A DNA stretch of 64,000 bases from Madurella fahalii (Eukaryota; Ascomycota; Sordariomycetes; Sordariales): positions 7,874,001-7,938,000 of the forward strand of contig CM056874.1 of assembly GCA_029876055.1 (NCBI GenBank). Reading direction: 5' to 3'. Shown piece after piece: positions 23,101-33,163 of this stretch. Position 1 is the first letter of the stretch; every line of letters begins with the position of its first letter. The position numbers were made by a program, and so were the translations under genes. Under the pieces are notes generated by a model. That model did not search any database. It was given only the letters and a program-made list of their open reading frames with translations, and was not told the DNA's origin.

Positions 23101-24807
23101 GAGCTGCGGCATGTCGATCTCCAAGACGGCTGAATGCCGGTTGCTGTCTCCAACTCTCCGCGTCGCAGGAATCGCCATCATCGGGGTAGTCGCGGTCCTT
23201 GTGTTATCTACTTGCTCAGCCCGCTCCGATACGCTCATATTGTCGTCGGCTCGCTGCTTCGTAGGGGCAGGAACGGGCTTGAGCTGACTGGTCCGGAAGA
23301 TTGCCGGGAGGTATGATTCGTCGGCCGAATCGTCCGAGCCGCTGTCGTAACGACGGTTGATAACATTCAGGCATGTCTTGCACACGCGCAACGTCCCTGG
23401 GACACCGAACTTTTGACCCGAGATGTTGGAGGTGCATTTGGAATCGAAAATGCAGCCGCACGTCCGGCAGTGGTGCTTACGCCGGAAGGCCGTGAAGGGT
23501 ATGCCACAGAGGAAGCACTCCTTGCACGTCTCGTCGGCCATCCAGAACTTCTTGCTCAGTACCTGCTTCCGCATCCGCTCCAGCCTCGCGTTGACCATTT
23601 CGGGCGCGCCCTCGTTGGCGGTTGTTCCTGGGATTCTCGTGCCGCCGGACTGCAGCCTCTGCGGCTGCTCTGTGTGTGTGAAGGACTCATGGTACACTGA
23701 GCTATGGGCAGAGGTGCTTATGGGACTTGCTTCGGCGGTGCCTGGCTCCATCGAAGAGGATCTCGAATGGCTGTTGACTCTGGTATACGCAATCCGATCG
23801 ATCACCGCGGGCTTCCGCATGACCTCGGCAGGATGAAGTCGTGACGAAGAAGAGGAAGACGCACGCGCTTCAGCCGAGGCCTGGACTGGGCTTCGCGGAG
23901 TATCGGTGCTCCCATCCATGCTGGGAGCGTCCTCCCTCCTTGCCCGACCCGGCAGCGCGAACCGATCACCGGCGGCAACGTTGTCTAAGCTGACATTTCC
24001 CGAATGGTTCGGGCTCGACGTTGCGTCAGTTGCTTTGCTTATGCTCCTGCGCCCCTGGCTGCGACCGGGACGATCTTCTACCCGAGTCGTCACTCCCCTC
24101 GCTGCATCCATATCCATGAGACCTTGCACCGTGACGGGGGCGATCGAGGGGTTTGCCGTAGTAGGTGCCGCCGCCTTTGCGATCTTTGGAAGATTCTGAA
24201 CGCTAGGCGTCGGAGTTTTCGGGGTAGACACGGTTGTAACCGAAGATACCTTGGAAGACTGCAAGCCATACGACTGAGACTCGGCGGTCGCAGCCCCAGA
24301 AGACGAGAGTCCAGACGTCTGGGCGTCCGAGGACAGGCCTGAATCGAACGTCGAGCTTGTGGCGCCGCTCTCGCCACTCGGGAGAGGTGAAGCGGACGCC
24401 TTGGGGCCGCTGGCTGCCGTGGTAGAGCTCTTCCTGGACGCGGCATCCTGGTTGTCAGCATCATCTGCCTCCTGAACAGAGCTCTTGCCCACTCCGCTGA
24501 CGGCCTCCTTGAAGCGACTATACAAGCCACTTAGCCCTTGTTGGACCAGGTCGCCCGCCGTCCCTTTGCTCTCGGACGTGGGTAGTGAACCCGGTGGCGG
24601 GCCGAAGTCGTTGAAGGTGGTAAGGGCGTCGGACTGACTGGCCGATGTGTGGATCTTGTCGAGCGCAAGAGCAAGCTGGTCCTTGTCGACGTGCGACGAT
24701 GTGGAGAGTGATGTTACAGAACCGCGGCGCGCTCGGGGGGATACGGGTGACGGCGGGACCGATGGGCCTAGTGAAGGCTGTCTGAGACTGCTGAGGGGGT
24801 TGGCCAT
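17119..24807 (-). CDS. FAB1: 1-phosphatidylinositol-3-phosphate 5-kinase FAB1
   Basis: Makes PI(3,5)P2 from PI3P on vacuole and late-endosome membranes, controlling vacuole size, acidification and retrograde traffic. Two minus-strand exons, 24807-17288 and 17221-17119, join across a 66-bp phase-2 intron (GTATGT donor, CTAAC branch point, CAATAG acceptor). The last exon supplies the family's usual C-terminal YILQAPNCW motif, which reading through the intron would lose. The protein has 2540 residues, a normal length for filamentous fungi. Domain order: S/T/P-rich tail; FYVE zinc finger at about 422-480 with the PI3P-binding RKHHCR motif and CxxC pairs; Cpn60/TCP1-like domain at about 800-1050; cysteine-rich CHK segment at about 1400-1600; long disordered acidic linker; PIPK catalytic domain from about 2230, with FLKTLDDRLVLKSLS, DLKGSMRNR and MDYSLMV. 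No key motif is missing. Confidence 0.97.
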
Positions 24808-25688
24808 CGCGCCGATCCTTGGCTAGAGCGACCGAGACGGGGGTTTTGCGACACGGCCGGGTCGGCGGAACCAAGCGTCATGCTTCTTCAATGTCGATCG
24901 GATCTAGAGATGGTTGGAGGGCTTATCTTGGGCTGGTTTTGAGCGGCAGTTCCGAGACACTGACTTAGCATGGCCTCGGGACTGCTGAGGGGGGGGGGCC
25001 TGGTGATTCCTACTATTTAATAAAGTTGACCAGAAATGGATGGTTGTGGCAATGGGAAAAGTGAAAACACGTTGATAGTATAGCTCAGGCCATCTAGAAA
25101 GTTCCAGGGCGCTAGTTTTCGCCTGGTCTAGAGGAGAGAAATAGTGTTCGTCAACGGCCGCACATAGGGTCCCTCGAGGTGCTGTTGGGTCGACGATCGT
25201 TGCCTCGTCAGCCTAGTTAGACGCGACCGGGGGGCGGGCAAGATGTCGTCACTGGGCAGGCAATGCTACAATTTAACCTGTTGTGGCAGTGCGCTAACAG
25301 CCCCCTCCTGGCCTACTGATACACGGTAAATTGTCGCTCCCAACTCGGGAACGAGGGGCAATCGGCTTCCTTCCCCTGCCCTGGGGTGGGGCAGACTGCG
25401 CGGCCCGGGTCCGGGTCTCACATGATTTGGCGTTGAGTTGCACTCCGTCTGCCGCGCTGTTGCAACATTGAAACGCGTACGTCTCGCAAAATCTCCAACG
25501 TCCTTTTGAACTCCCTAGAAGCTGCTTCCAAGGGCTCCGGGTCGGCCTATTGCGGATTGCAGCAAACATGAATCGTGCGTCCAGTTTTCGGTAAAGAGGA
25601 TCATGGTCCTTCCCCGGCTGCTCATCAGCACCGCGCATTCGATATAGCGGCAATCTTTAGGAAGAACGAGTTGTGAGACGTCCGCACC
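24808..25688. promoter_or_regulatory. Divergent promoter region between FAB1 and the 670-residue gene
   Basis: About 880 bp between two head-to-head start codons. It contains a G10 run near 24990 and a TATTTAATAAA-like A/T patch near 25014. No reading frame in it carries recognisable motifs. Confidence 0.5.
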
Positions 25689-27701
25689 ATGGGGAAGGCG
25701 GACGGCTTTGCCACTCCATCAGCGTGGGCGTCTTGGTCTCCCAGTCAATTCACAAGCCACGTCAAGATTCAACGTCGCTACGTGCAGATCCCCTCAGACC
25801 AACGTGGATTGTTGGATCGCCGGGATGCTTGGTCTCCTAGCGGTTTTCCCAAGGTCCCTCGACGAGTGTTGGAGGATGTATGGGCACGCCATGTGGAGAC
25901 GACCCGGTCATGCCCTGAGGCCGTGAGGGAGGCATCCTCCTCACAGTCTCCATCTTCGGTGCATCACGAGCAGGAGCACCAGCACAGTACCCCGAAGGAA
26001 CCCCCGGCCGAAGCCAACAGAGGCAGTGACGCAAAAGAAGAGGACCCGGAGCCCGGGGTAGAATTGTCATGGCCACCATCACCTTCCTGGCATCACCATA
26101 AGCCCCGTCCACCGGAAGAGCCGACCACAGCTATTAGCAGCCCAAGTCAACACTCGTCAACGAAGAAACGTTCCAGAGTAATGTCAACAGCTATGCACCG
26201 AGCCGTGTATTTGAACGAGTTCCCCAGCAGCAGTAACCCAGCATCTGAGACCGGGCTCGAAGTCGAAGTGCCCGGGGTTATCACCGATATCCTAGAGCCG
26301 GTCAATCGAGGGCCTGTGTCTGCCCTTGAACCCACTCCGCCGTCAGCTCAGATTATACCGTCGACACTAGCCGACACAACTAGCCCGGTGAGGGCTCCCA
26401 AAGCGAAACGTCCCCGGCTCATGAAGCCGCCGGGCCCCCTGTTTCAGAGTCCTGAGAATGTTGGTCACAAGCAAGCCGAAAAGCTAGGGCCTTGGAAAAC
26501 TGTCCCAGCCAGGCTGTCCCGATCGCCAAGTCCGATGGTCTTCTCGTCGTCTCCGGTCGCCAAATGCCCTGTACCATTATCCGCGGAGGACAGACGCCTG
26601 CCCGAGGCAGACACCAAGCCAGACATTCTCACTGCCCCACAGCATGCCGTCGACCCAGAGTCTAGCAACTCTACGGACAAGGTCCCACCAAATGGCCCTC
26701 CGTCACAGGTCCCTTTTACGGCCTTCAAGATTGGATACCCAGACTATGATGGCAGTCTCGGCGATTTCATCCGAGGTGTTATGTGCGTCCTGCGAGTTCA
26801 CAAGGACAGGGCTCTCCCAAGCTTTCTGTACGACGACTTTGTTCGGGTGTTTTCTAGCGACTACGTGGAATACGTAGGCAGTATCGACGGCAAAGAGCCT
26901 GCCCTTTCCGCAGTGCAGTGGTACAACGAAAACGTATCGAGACCCCTCTATTCCAAAGGCATCCTCAACAAGAGCAACATCACGGATATCCTCAGTCATT
27001 ATCCGGATGAAGTTCGCGCCATCCGGCAGAAGCTCGTAGCGGCCGAAGCAGAAATACAGGGCCAAGACAGCCCGAGACGCCCAGCCGCCATAGGTGGACA
27101 CGAACGGTCGAGTCAACAAACACCCTCGATGATTAAAGCGCCGCGTCTCTTCGAAAATCATTACACGCCCACGGCAGCCGTGCCTGCAATACCCAACTCC
27201 CTGGCCCGCCGCGCCCAACTACCTTCAGATCCGGTCTATACGACCGAGAAACCACGATTCACAGGCGGGGCTCGTGTGGCTGCTAACGCTGACATGTCCG
27301 GACTCGTTTCAGCTCGGCAGCCGAGCGTCGACATGGCTAGATCTACCGGATCTGCCTTGGCGGTAGACGACACCGAATCAGATCTTGGGTCTCTCCAGAG
27401 CCAGATCGACTTGCCATTCCCGGACATTGAACAATCCCAAACCCCACCGAGAACCAGGGTCGAGATGGGGATCCTACAGTCGGCACGCGACTTGCCCAGT
27501 GCTATACTCACGCAGCAAAGCAATCCGGAGAGCATAGCGGAGCCGACACTCAAACGCAGGGCAAAACCGGCCGGTGAGCCTGGCGCAAGCTACAAGAAGC
27601 CAACAAGAACGAAGCAAGACTTCAAGAAGCGGGCCAAGGAATTCCTCACACAATACAGGGCCACTCAGAGCTCAGCGCCTAGAGGCTCATCAGCCTCATG
27701 A
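25689..27701 (+). CDS. Unrecognised 670-residue protein, probably nuclear
   Basis: A single exon starts at an ATG in good context (CACCATGGGG) and ends at 27701. Residues 1-75 form a W-rich conserved-looking block (SAWASWSPSQF, LLDRRDAWSPSGFPKVPRRV). Residues 75-330 are S/P/E-rich and disordered, with basic patches such as AKRPRLMKPP that could be nuclear localisation signals. Residues about 335-450 form a compact, probably helical domain running from FTAFKIGYPDYDGSLGDF through LPSFLYDDFVRVFSSDYVEYV to a stretch ending in ILSHYPDEV. The rest is disordered, with a basic C-terminal block (TKQDFKKRAKEFLTQY). I do not recognise the family. The architecture, two small conserved blocks joined by disordered linkers, would suit a chromatin or telomere-associated scaffold, but nothing in the sequence proves that. 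It is divergent from FAB1. Confidence 0.8.
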   Translation: MGKADGFATPSAWASWSPSQFTSHVKIQRRYVQIPSDQRGLLDRRDAWSPSGFPKVPRRVLEDVWARHVETTRSCPEAVREASSSQSPSSVHHEQEHQHSTPKEPPAEANRGSDAKEEDPEPGVELSWPPSPSWHHHKPRPPEEPTTAISSPSQHSSTKKRSRVMSTAMHRAVYLNEFPSSSNPASETGLEVEVPGVITDILEPVNRGPVSALEPTPPSAQIIPSTLADTTSPVRAPKAKRPRLMKPPGPLFQSPENVGHKQAEKLGPWKTVPARLSRSPSPMVFSSSPVAKCPVPLSAEDRRLPEADTKPDILTAPQHAVDPESSNSTDKVPPNGPPSQVPFTAFKIGYPDYDGSLGDFIRGVMCVLRVHKDRALPSFLYDDFVRVFSSDYVEYVGSIDGKEPALSAVQWYNENVSRPLYSKGILNKSNITDILSHYPDEVRAIRQKLVAAEAEIQGQDSPRRPAAIGGHERSSQQTPSMIKAPRLFENHYTPTAAVPAIPNSLARRAQLPSDPVYTTEKPRFTGGARVAANADMSGLVSARQPSVDMARSTGSALAVDDTESDLGSLQSQIDLPFPDIEQSQTPPRTRVEMGILQSARDLPSAILTQQSNPESIAEPTLKRRAKPAGEPGASYKKPTRTKQDFKKRAKEFLTQYRATQSSAPRGSSAS

Positions 27702-27991
27702 TGTAAAGCGGGGAGGGATCCATGCTGCATCGATTCGGTATTAGTATGGTCTGCTCGCGGCATGATACTGCACAACTGCAGGCAAGAAAATTGTTAGAAG
27801 TGGAGTTGGTATTCTGTATCTTGCATGTCGCATGTACGCACTAGCCAAGTAATTCTGGCATTTACCTCGGCGAGTGCAGCCCGGGCGAATAAGCGTCTAA
27901 ATGGCACAAGGCATCGTTTACTCCAACCAAAGGGGGTATCACTTCCAAGTCATTCCCCACCATCTCATAGCTGATGCCCGCGCGACAGAGA
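27702..27991. other. Short convergent intergenic region
   Basis: 290 bp between the stop codons of the 670-residue gene and the BolA gene. It is consistent with two 3' UTRs; nothing else is visible. Confidence 0.6.
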
Positions 27992-28472
27992 TCATTCCGC
28001 TCCCGCCTCTTGGGCACGCCGCTTCTCCTCCTCGTCGGGCGTCATGGTACGCAGCTGCAGCGCATGGATTCCGCCTTCGCGCGCCAATTCGTCCTTGAGC
28101 AGGGAGTAGACGAGACGGTGCCGTGCTGGCTGCATTTTGGACTTGAAAGCTTCGGATGTGATGACGAGCCTGAAGTGTGTCTCGCGTGATGTGACGCCCC
28201 GCATCGGCTCATGATGAGCATGGAGGTGCGAGTCGTTGTAGATCTCAAGCGTGGTGGGTTGAAGAGCGGCCGTGATCTGGAGCGATACCAGTCAGTTCTC
28301 TTAACCCATGTGATACCAAGCCTACCCGCTCAGGTTACGGCGCGCGCCCAGACCGCGCCGATGTAGATTATACCTTCTCCCTGATTGTATCCTCGACGGG
28401 AGTCTGCGACGCCATGGTGGATAGCGGCCTTCGAGTGGCTCTGGCGAGGCCAAATGCGGCACGGCGGAGCAT
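27992..28472 (-). CDS. BolA-like mitochondrial protein (Bol1 type)
   Basis: BolA proteins work with monothiol glutaredoxin in inserting or protecting [4Fe-4S] clusters, in mitochondria notably for lipoyl synthase. Two minus-strand exons, 28472-28374 and 28276-27992, join across a 97-bp phase-0 intron (GTATAA donor, CTCCAG acceptor) to give 127 residues. The first 20 residues (MLRRAAFGLARATRRPLST) are an arginine-rich amphipathic presequence followed by an internal Met, so a second, cytosolic form from Met20 is possible. The BolA fold covers about residues 28-115: the H-rich segment SHLHAHHEPM, then THFRLVITSEAF and the signature RHRLVYSLL, with the invariant His86. Met at 28472 was chosen because it supplies the targeting sequence. 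It is divergent from a mitochondrial malonate-CoA ligase. BOL1 rather than BOL3 is favoured by the long segment between the conserved motifs, but this is not certain. Confidence 0.92.
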
Positions 28473-29040
28473 AGGGCGGGATTCTCGAGGCTGCAGCTGT
28501 CTTCGGATATGTGCCTATTAATGAAAGGCGACACAAGGCGAATCGGAGGGTGGTGTCGTCGGGAAACGCAGCTTGAAATCAATCGCCGGGGGAAGAACGT
28601 GGGTTGAGAGGATCTGACCAATGGAATGGATCGCCGGAGTTCGGAACCCTTGCTCTCGGCTGCAAGCTTCGAGCTTCTAGTGGAACGGCCCAGGAGTTCC
28701 CCACAGACTCCACCCAGCAACACCCGCCGAGAAAGCAACTTCGTTCCCGAAAAAAAAAAAGAGAAAAAACAATCCCGTTCGTCATCCCGTCTGGCCACCC
28801 TGCTCCACAAAAGAGACGATGGGGAACCCCATTTGCTGGTAGGCACACCGTCCCGGGCAAAGAAGTAGGATGCGCCGGACTCGGCATCAGAACGCCCGTC
28901 CTATGCAATGCCTGAACCCCTGTAATCTTATGCTTGTTACTGGCCCGAACCCGTTTCCCATGTCCCGCTTCTCCTACTTTTAGTAACTCTTAAACCGACC
29001 GATCCCCTCCCCCCTGCCATTCCGGCCCCTCCCCCTCCCA
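28473..29040. promoter_or_regulatory. Divergent promoter shared by BolA and malonate-CoA ligase genes
   Basis: 568 bp between start codons. It includes an A10 run near 28751 and a C-rich stretch just upstream of the ligase ATG (about 29007-29040). No specific factor site was recognised. Confidence 0.5.
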
Positions 29041-31026
29041 ATGTCCATTGCCCTCGCCCTCGGCAGGAGGTTTGGTAACCGTCTTCCCACCGCTCTAGCT
29101 TCTGTCCGCTCTCCGTGCAGGTTCCCCGGTGTAAGAATGGCATCCACACTGCCGAGGCTGCCCGTGTTCGAGGCGATCGCCCGTCATGATCCGGGCTCTA
29201 CTGTCGTTATCCACTCCAACAGCGGGCGTCGATTCCGGTACGGAGAGCTACTAGGCGACGTGTGCATGGTTCGGAACCGCCTGTACGAGACGGCCGGGAG
29301 GAGTGATATCGATGGCGAGCGCATTGCTTTTCTGGTCGAGAACAGCTACGACTATGTGGGTAAGCCGAATCACAGCCCTCGCGCGAACTCGTCTCCCTCT
29401 TTCTTCCAAGTTCCGGACCAGGGCTAACTCTCTCTGCCACCAAAGTGACCCTGCTGGCCATCCTGGCGGCAAAGTCCATCGCCGTACCCTTATCCCCAGC
29501 GTTTCCCGCGCCGGAACTGCAGTACATTGTTAACCACAGCGAGGCGTTGATGCTGCTGTCTTCTGCAAAGTTCGCCCCGAAAGCGCAGGAGGTGCTAAGG
29601 ACGGAGCTTGACGCCGAGCCCATCTATCTCCAAATCGACAAGTTCCAGGGGGGTGGCGAGCACCAGAACGTGACATTGGAGAAGACGGACTCGGACTCGC
29701 CAGGAATGATGCTCTATACATCCGGCACAACCAATCGACCGGTAGGAGACACCCTTCACTTCGACCCTGATCCCCTGAGCATAGGCTAAAAAATACCCTC
29801 CACTCCAGAAAGGTGTTCTCCTCCCCCAATCCGTCATGACTGCGCAAGCCCGCTCTCTGCTACAAGCATGGGAATACTCACCCTCTGACCACCTCCTCCA
29901 CGTCCTCCCGCTCCATCACATCCACGGCACCATCAACGCCATCTTCACCCCTCTCTTCTCGGGCAGCACGATCGAATTCCTCTTCCCCTTCAACGCCGAC
30001 GCCGTCTGGCGGCGCTTCGCCGCCCCCTTCCTCACCCCTGACCAAACCTATACTCCGTCCGAGTCCCGCGACAAAAGAATTACCTTCTTCACGGCCGTGC
30101 CCACAATCTACTCCCGCCTCCTATCCACCCACAAGACCCTCGCGCCAGACATGCAAAGCGCCACCCGCACCGCCATCTCCCCCGCCAACCTCCGCCTCGC
30201 CATCTCCGGTTCCGCCGCCCTCCCGACCCCTATCAAGCGCGCCTGGTCCGACCTAAGCGGCGGCAACGTCCTCCTGGAGCGCTTCGGCATGACCGAGGTG
30301 GGGATGGCGCTATCCTGCGGGCTCGACGTCGCGGACCGTGTCGACGGCTCCGTCGGGTGGCCGCTTCCCGGCGTGGAAGCGCGCCTCGTCGACGTCGACA
30401 CCCACACCGTCATCGAGCGCGGCCAGGAACGAGACCCCTCCACCGGCCGCGAGCGCGTGGGCGAGATCCAGCTCCGCGGCCCCACCGTCTTCGCCGAGTA
30501 CTGGCGCAACCCGGCCGCCACGGCCAAGGAGTTTGTCGACTCCAAGGACGGCCGGGGCCAGTGGTTCAAGACGGGCGACGTGGCCGTGCGCCGCCCCGTC
30601 CCCGGGAGCGGCAAGAGCACGGCCCCCAGCCAGAGGGACTGGGCCCGCGGGGACATGTACTTCATCCTGGGGCGGCGCAGCGCAGACATCATCAAGAGCG
30701 GCGGGGAGAAGGTGTCGGCGCTCGAGGTGGAGCGCGAGATGCTCGCGCTGCCGCAGGTCGCCGAGGTGGCGGTGCTGGCGGTGCCCAGCGGGAAGTGGGG
30801 GCAAAAGGTGGGCGCCGTGGTCATCCTCGATAAGGACAACGTTCCCGAGGGCAAGTGGACGCCGCTCGATATGCGCCGGGCGCTAAAGGGCAGCCTGGCA
30901 AACTACAAGATTCCGCAGGTCCTCAGGGTGGTGGACCATATACCCCGGAATGCCATGGGCAAGATTAATAAGAAGATGCTGGTCAAGGAAATCTTTCAGG
31001 ATGAATTTAGCGGCGATGAGTTGTAA
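29041..31026 (+). CDS. Malonate-CoA ligase, ACSF3 type (AMP-binding family)
   Basis: ANL-superfamily enzyme predicted to turn malonate, CoA and ATP into malonyl-CoA in the mitochondrial matrix, supplying mitochondrial fatty-acid synthesis and hence octanoyl and lipoyl groups. Exons 29041-29359, 29446-29741 and 29809-31026 join across introns of 86 bp (GTAAGC donor, GCTAAC branch point, AAAG acceptor) and 67 bp (GTAGGA donor, CTCCAG acceptor); phases agree and give 610 residues. An R-rich, acid-poor N-terminus of about 35 residues looks like a matrix presequence; a second Met at 29138 could give a non-mitochondrial form. Motifs: ATP-loop YTSGTTNRPKG at about 197-207, HVLPLHHIHG, SGSAALP, LLERFGMTEVGMALS near 360-370, WFKTGD, and the C-terminal catalytic Lys in NAMGKINKK near 587. 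The LPLHHIHG, SGSAALP and MTEVGMALS pattern is typical of ACSF3 rather than long-chain acyl-CoA synthetases; substrate specificity is inferred from this resemblance. Confidence 0.92.
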
Positions 31027-31577
31027 GAGCCGGGGGTTAATGGATATGTTTGTTTTTGCCCGGCTGTTGGCCTGGATAAGGGGCAAACTAGATGGGTGGG
31101 CTTAATTGTTAGACCGGCAATGTATACAAGTGTACAATAGTATGCTTAGACTTCCGTTAAGACCTAGATTCCTAACTTCACAAACCGATACGCAGGGGAA
31201 AAAACTCGCCACCATATTCATACGTAATATCAACTGAGCTGGAGGCCGTGTGTTTCTTTTTTCTTTTCTTTTCTTTTTGGGCTCATTGCAAAAATTGCAA
31301 AATACGGAAAGAATCCATTAAACACCAGCGCCCAGATACCCGTCTCCATTCCCCATACCCTGGGAACCCCAAAGAGGAAACCAATGGAAATATTTTAAGA
31401 ATGAGATGTCCATCTTTCATAACACGGTTCTTCCATTACCCGGGCAAGGCGCTAACATCATTGGTCTCAGGAGGGTGAGCCCGTACCGAGATGCGTGCAC
31501 CAGAGCCAGAGCCTCGTAAAAATAAGCCGGCCAAAGATCGAGCCGCGAGCCGCGAGCCGCGAGCCTACAGCTTGACA
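31027..31577. other. Convergent 3' intergenic region
   Basis: About 550 bp between the ligase and eIF4E stop codons. It is T-rich near 31250-31275 and contains the small GC-rich tandem repeat listed separately. No gene is visible. Confidence 0.6.
31540..31565. repeat. 7-bp GC-rich tandem repeat
   Basis: The unit GAGCCGC is repeated 3.7 times without change, ending 12 bp before the eIF4E stop codon, so it would lie in the eIF4E 3' UTR. Confidence 0.85.
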
Positions 31578-32445
31578 CTAGACCACCATTTTCGCCTTTG
31601 CGCGCGTGCTGCCGCTGTGGGCGCTGTCGGTATGGCCCGAAAACTCGAGCGTCTCGTTCGGCGGTAGCTTGAGGACGGCCTTGAACCGACGACCAATTGC
31701 CATCAGAATCTCCTTGCCCTTCTCGGCTGAGCGGCCTTTGCCGCCTGCGATGTCACCGTCTCCACGGCCGGGGATATGGCGGCCGGTGGTGCGGGTCCAA
31801 ACGCCGATACGGTAGAAGGCCTTGCGGACGTTGACAACCACGCCCATCACCTCGCCGTCCTCTTCCTCCTCCAGCGTCTCGCCGATGACGGCAAGCATGG
31901 TGTGCAGCCAAAGCTCGTCGATGTTCACGGACCGCTTCTCCTTGAACTGGTACGACCACTTGCCGCCATGCTTGTTCTGGGGGTCCTCCCACTCTGGCCG
32001 CACGCCTTCCTTGAATAGGTGGTAGTCGGACTTGATAGCGAGGTCGGAAACAGGGGCAATATTGTTCTACGCGAGCGTCAGCACAAAAGCCGTGAGAAGT
32101 TTCAAGTGAACTGTCGGCACGACATACGTAAACGCCCCAGAATTCCTCAACCGATTCAAAGGTGATGACCTCCTTCAGCAAGTCGTTCCAGCTGTCGCCC
32201 TGCGGCGTGGGTCAGCACAAAGCGAGCCACTGCGGGGCTATGCGGCAGCAGAAACCAACCTTTCCGCTTGCGGGCTTGGTGAACCAGAGCGTCCACCGGT
32301 TGGAGAGAGGGTGCTTGACATTGAAATTGTCCTTGTCGTGAAAGACGGTGACGGTCTTGCCGGCATCTTCCGAGGCGGCCCCATCGGTCTTGTTTCCGCC
32401 GTCGGGCGAGACGGGGATGGTGGTGAGATCGACCTGCTCCGACAT
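31578..32445 (-). CDS. Translation initiation factor eIF4E
   Basis: Binds the mRNA 5' cap and recruits eIF4G for cap-dependent initiation in the cytoplasm. Three minus-strand exons, 32445-32260, 32199-32128 and 32066-31578, join across two phase-0 introns of 60 and 61 bp (GTTGGT and GTATGT donors; CGCAG and CGTAG acceptors), giving 248 residues. Residues 1-40 are a variable acidic tail. The core contains HPLSNRWTLWF, Trp66 in GDSWNDLL and Trp112-Glu113 in RPEWEDPQNKHGG; Trp66 and the Trp-Glu pair correspond to the cap-sandwiching residues of the family. VEEFWGVY (about 79-86), with Trp83, is the eIF4G-binding surface. The C-terminus extends beyond the core with a basic, alanine-rich tail. It shares an upstream region with the SSB Hsp70 gene. 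Identity is secure; a second isoform elsewhere in the genome cannot be excluded. Confidence 0.96.
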
Positions 32446-33163
32446 GATGGGTATTCACAGGCGTAAGGCGCGCAATTAGTCGGCGAGTGAAACAAGGGGT
32501 GTTTAAGTGAAGAGAGAATCTAGACCGCAATGAGGGTCCACAGAGCGGCGAAGAATGTGTTTTTCGCAGGGCACGTCGTGCGAGTCAACGCTGAGGCGGG
32601 CTTTGCAACGAATGCGACTCCACGGATTCTCGAAGGCACTGGTTCTGGGGAGCAAGCGCTGACGACCTGGAGGAAGGCTCGATTAGGTGCCTGGTAGACA
32701 ACTACAGCCCGAGTTTCTTTGAATGGAAAGAGCGACCTTGCGCCAGGCAAAGTCCGTTGTGCTGGAAAGGTTGGGAGCGTCGCAAAGTTTAATCTGGTAG
32801 GAAATCGTCAAGTTTCATCGCACAATCAGCGGGCAAAGCGCCTCACCCAACAACGCCTTGTCAGTTTAGCGCCTCGCTAGCCAGGGTCCTCCCACCTTCC
32901 GAGTCACGAGTTTTGTCACGCGCAGGGCTGATAAGATACTTCCGAGGTCGCACCTTAGCCCGAATGAGGGGGAGGTTGGTGGGGAAAGCGGCGGTTTGGC
33001 CAAAGGAAGAAAAAAAAAAAAAAAAGGTTCACCGCATTTGAAAATTTCTGAATTTAAAGAGACTTCGTCCAGCCTGCCCCACGCTGAATCGGCTTTTTCC
33101 TTCCTCGCGCCAGATTCAGCTCAACCTCAAGCCTTCCCACCACCTGCATACCACATCTTCACC
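32446..33163. promoter_or_regulatory. Divergent promoter between eIF4E and SSB genes
   Basis: 718 bp between two translation-related genes. Near the SSB side is an A17 run at about 33009-33025, followed by an A/T-rich stretch and a CT-rich leader immediately before the ATG, typical of strongly expressed fungal genes. No canonical heat-shock element with correct spacing was found. Confidence 0.55.

Noticed and set aside
30108..30886. Overlapping open frames on both strands within the malonate-CoA ligase
   Set aside because: The ligase frame has all expected motifs; the others are shadows caused by high third-position G+C.
33039..33054. Heat-shock-element-like GAA/TTC pattern upstream of SSB
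   Set aside because: Spacing is wrong for nGAAnnTTCnnGAAn, and SSB-type Hsp70 genes are not normally heat-induced.
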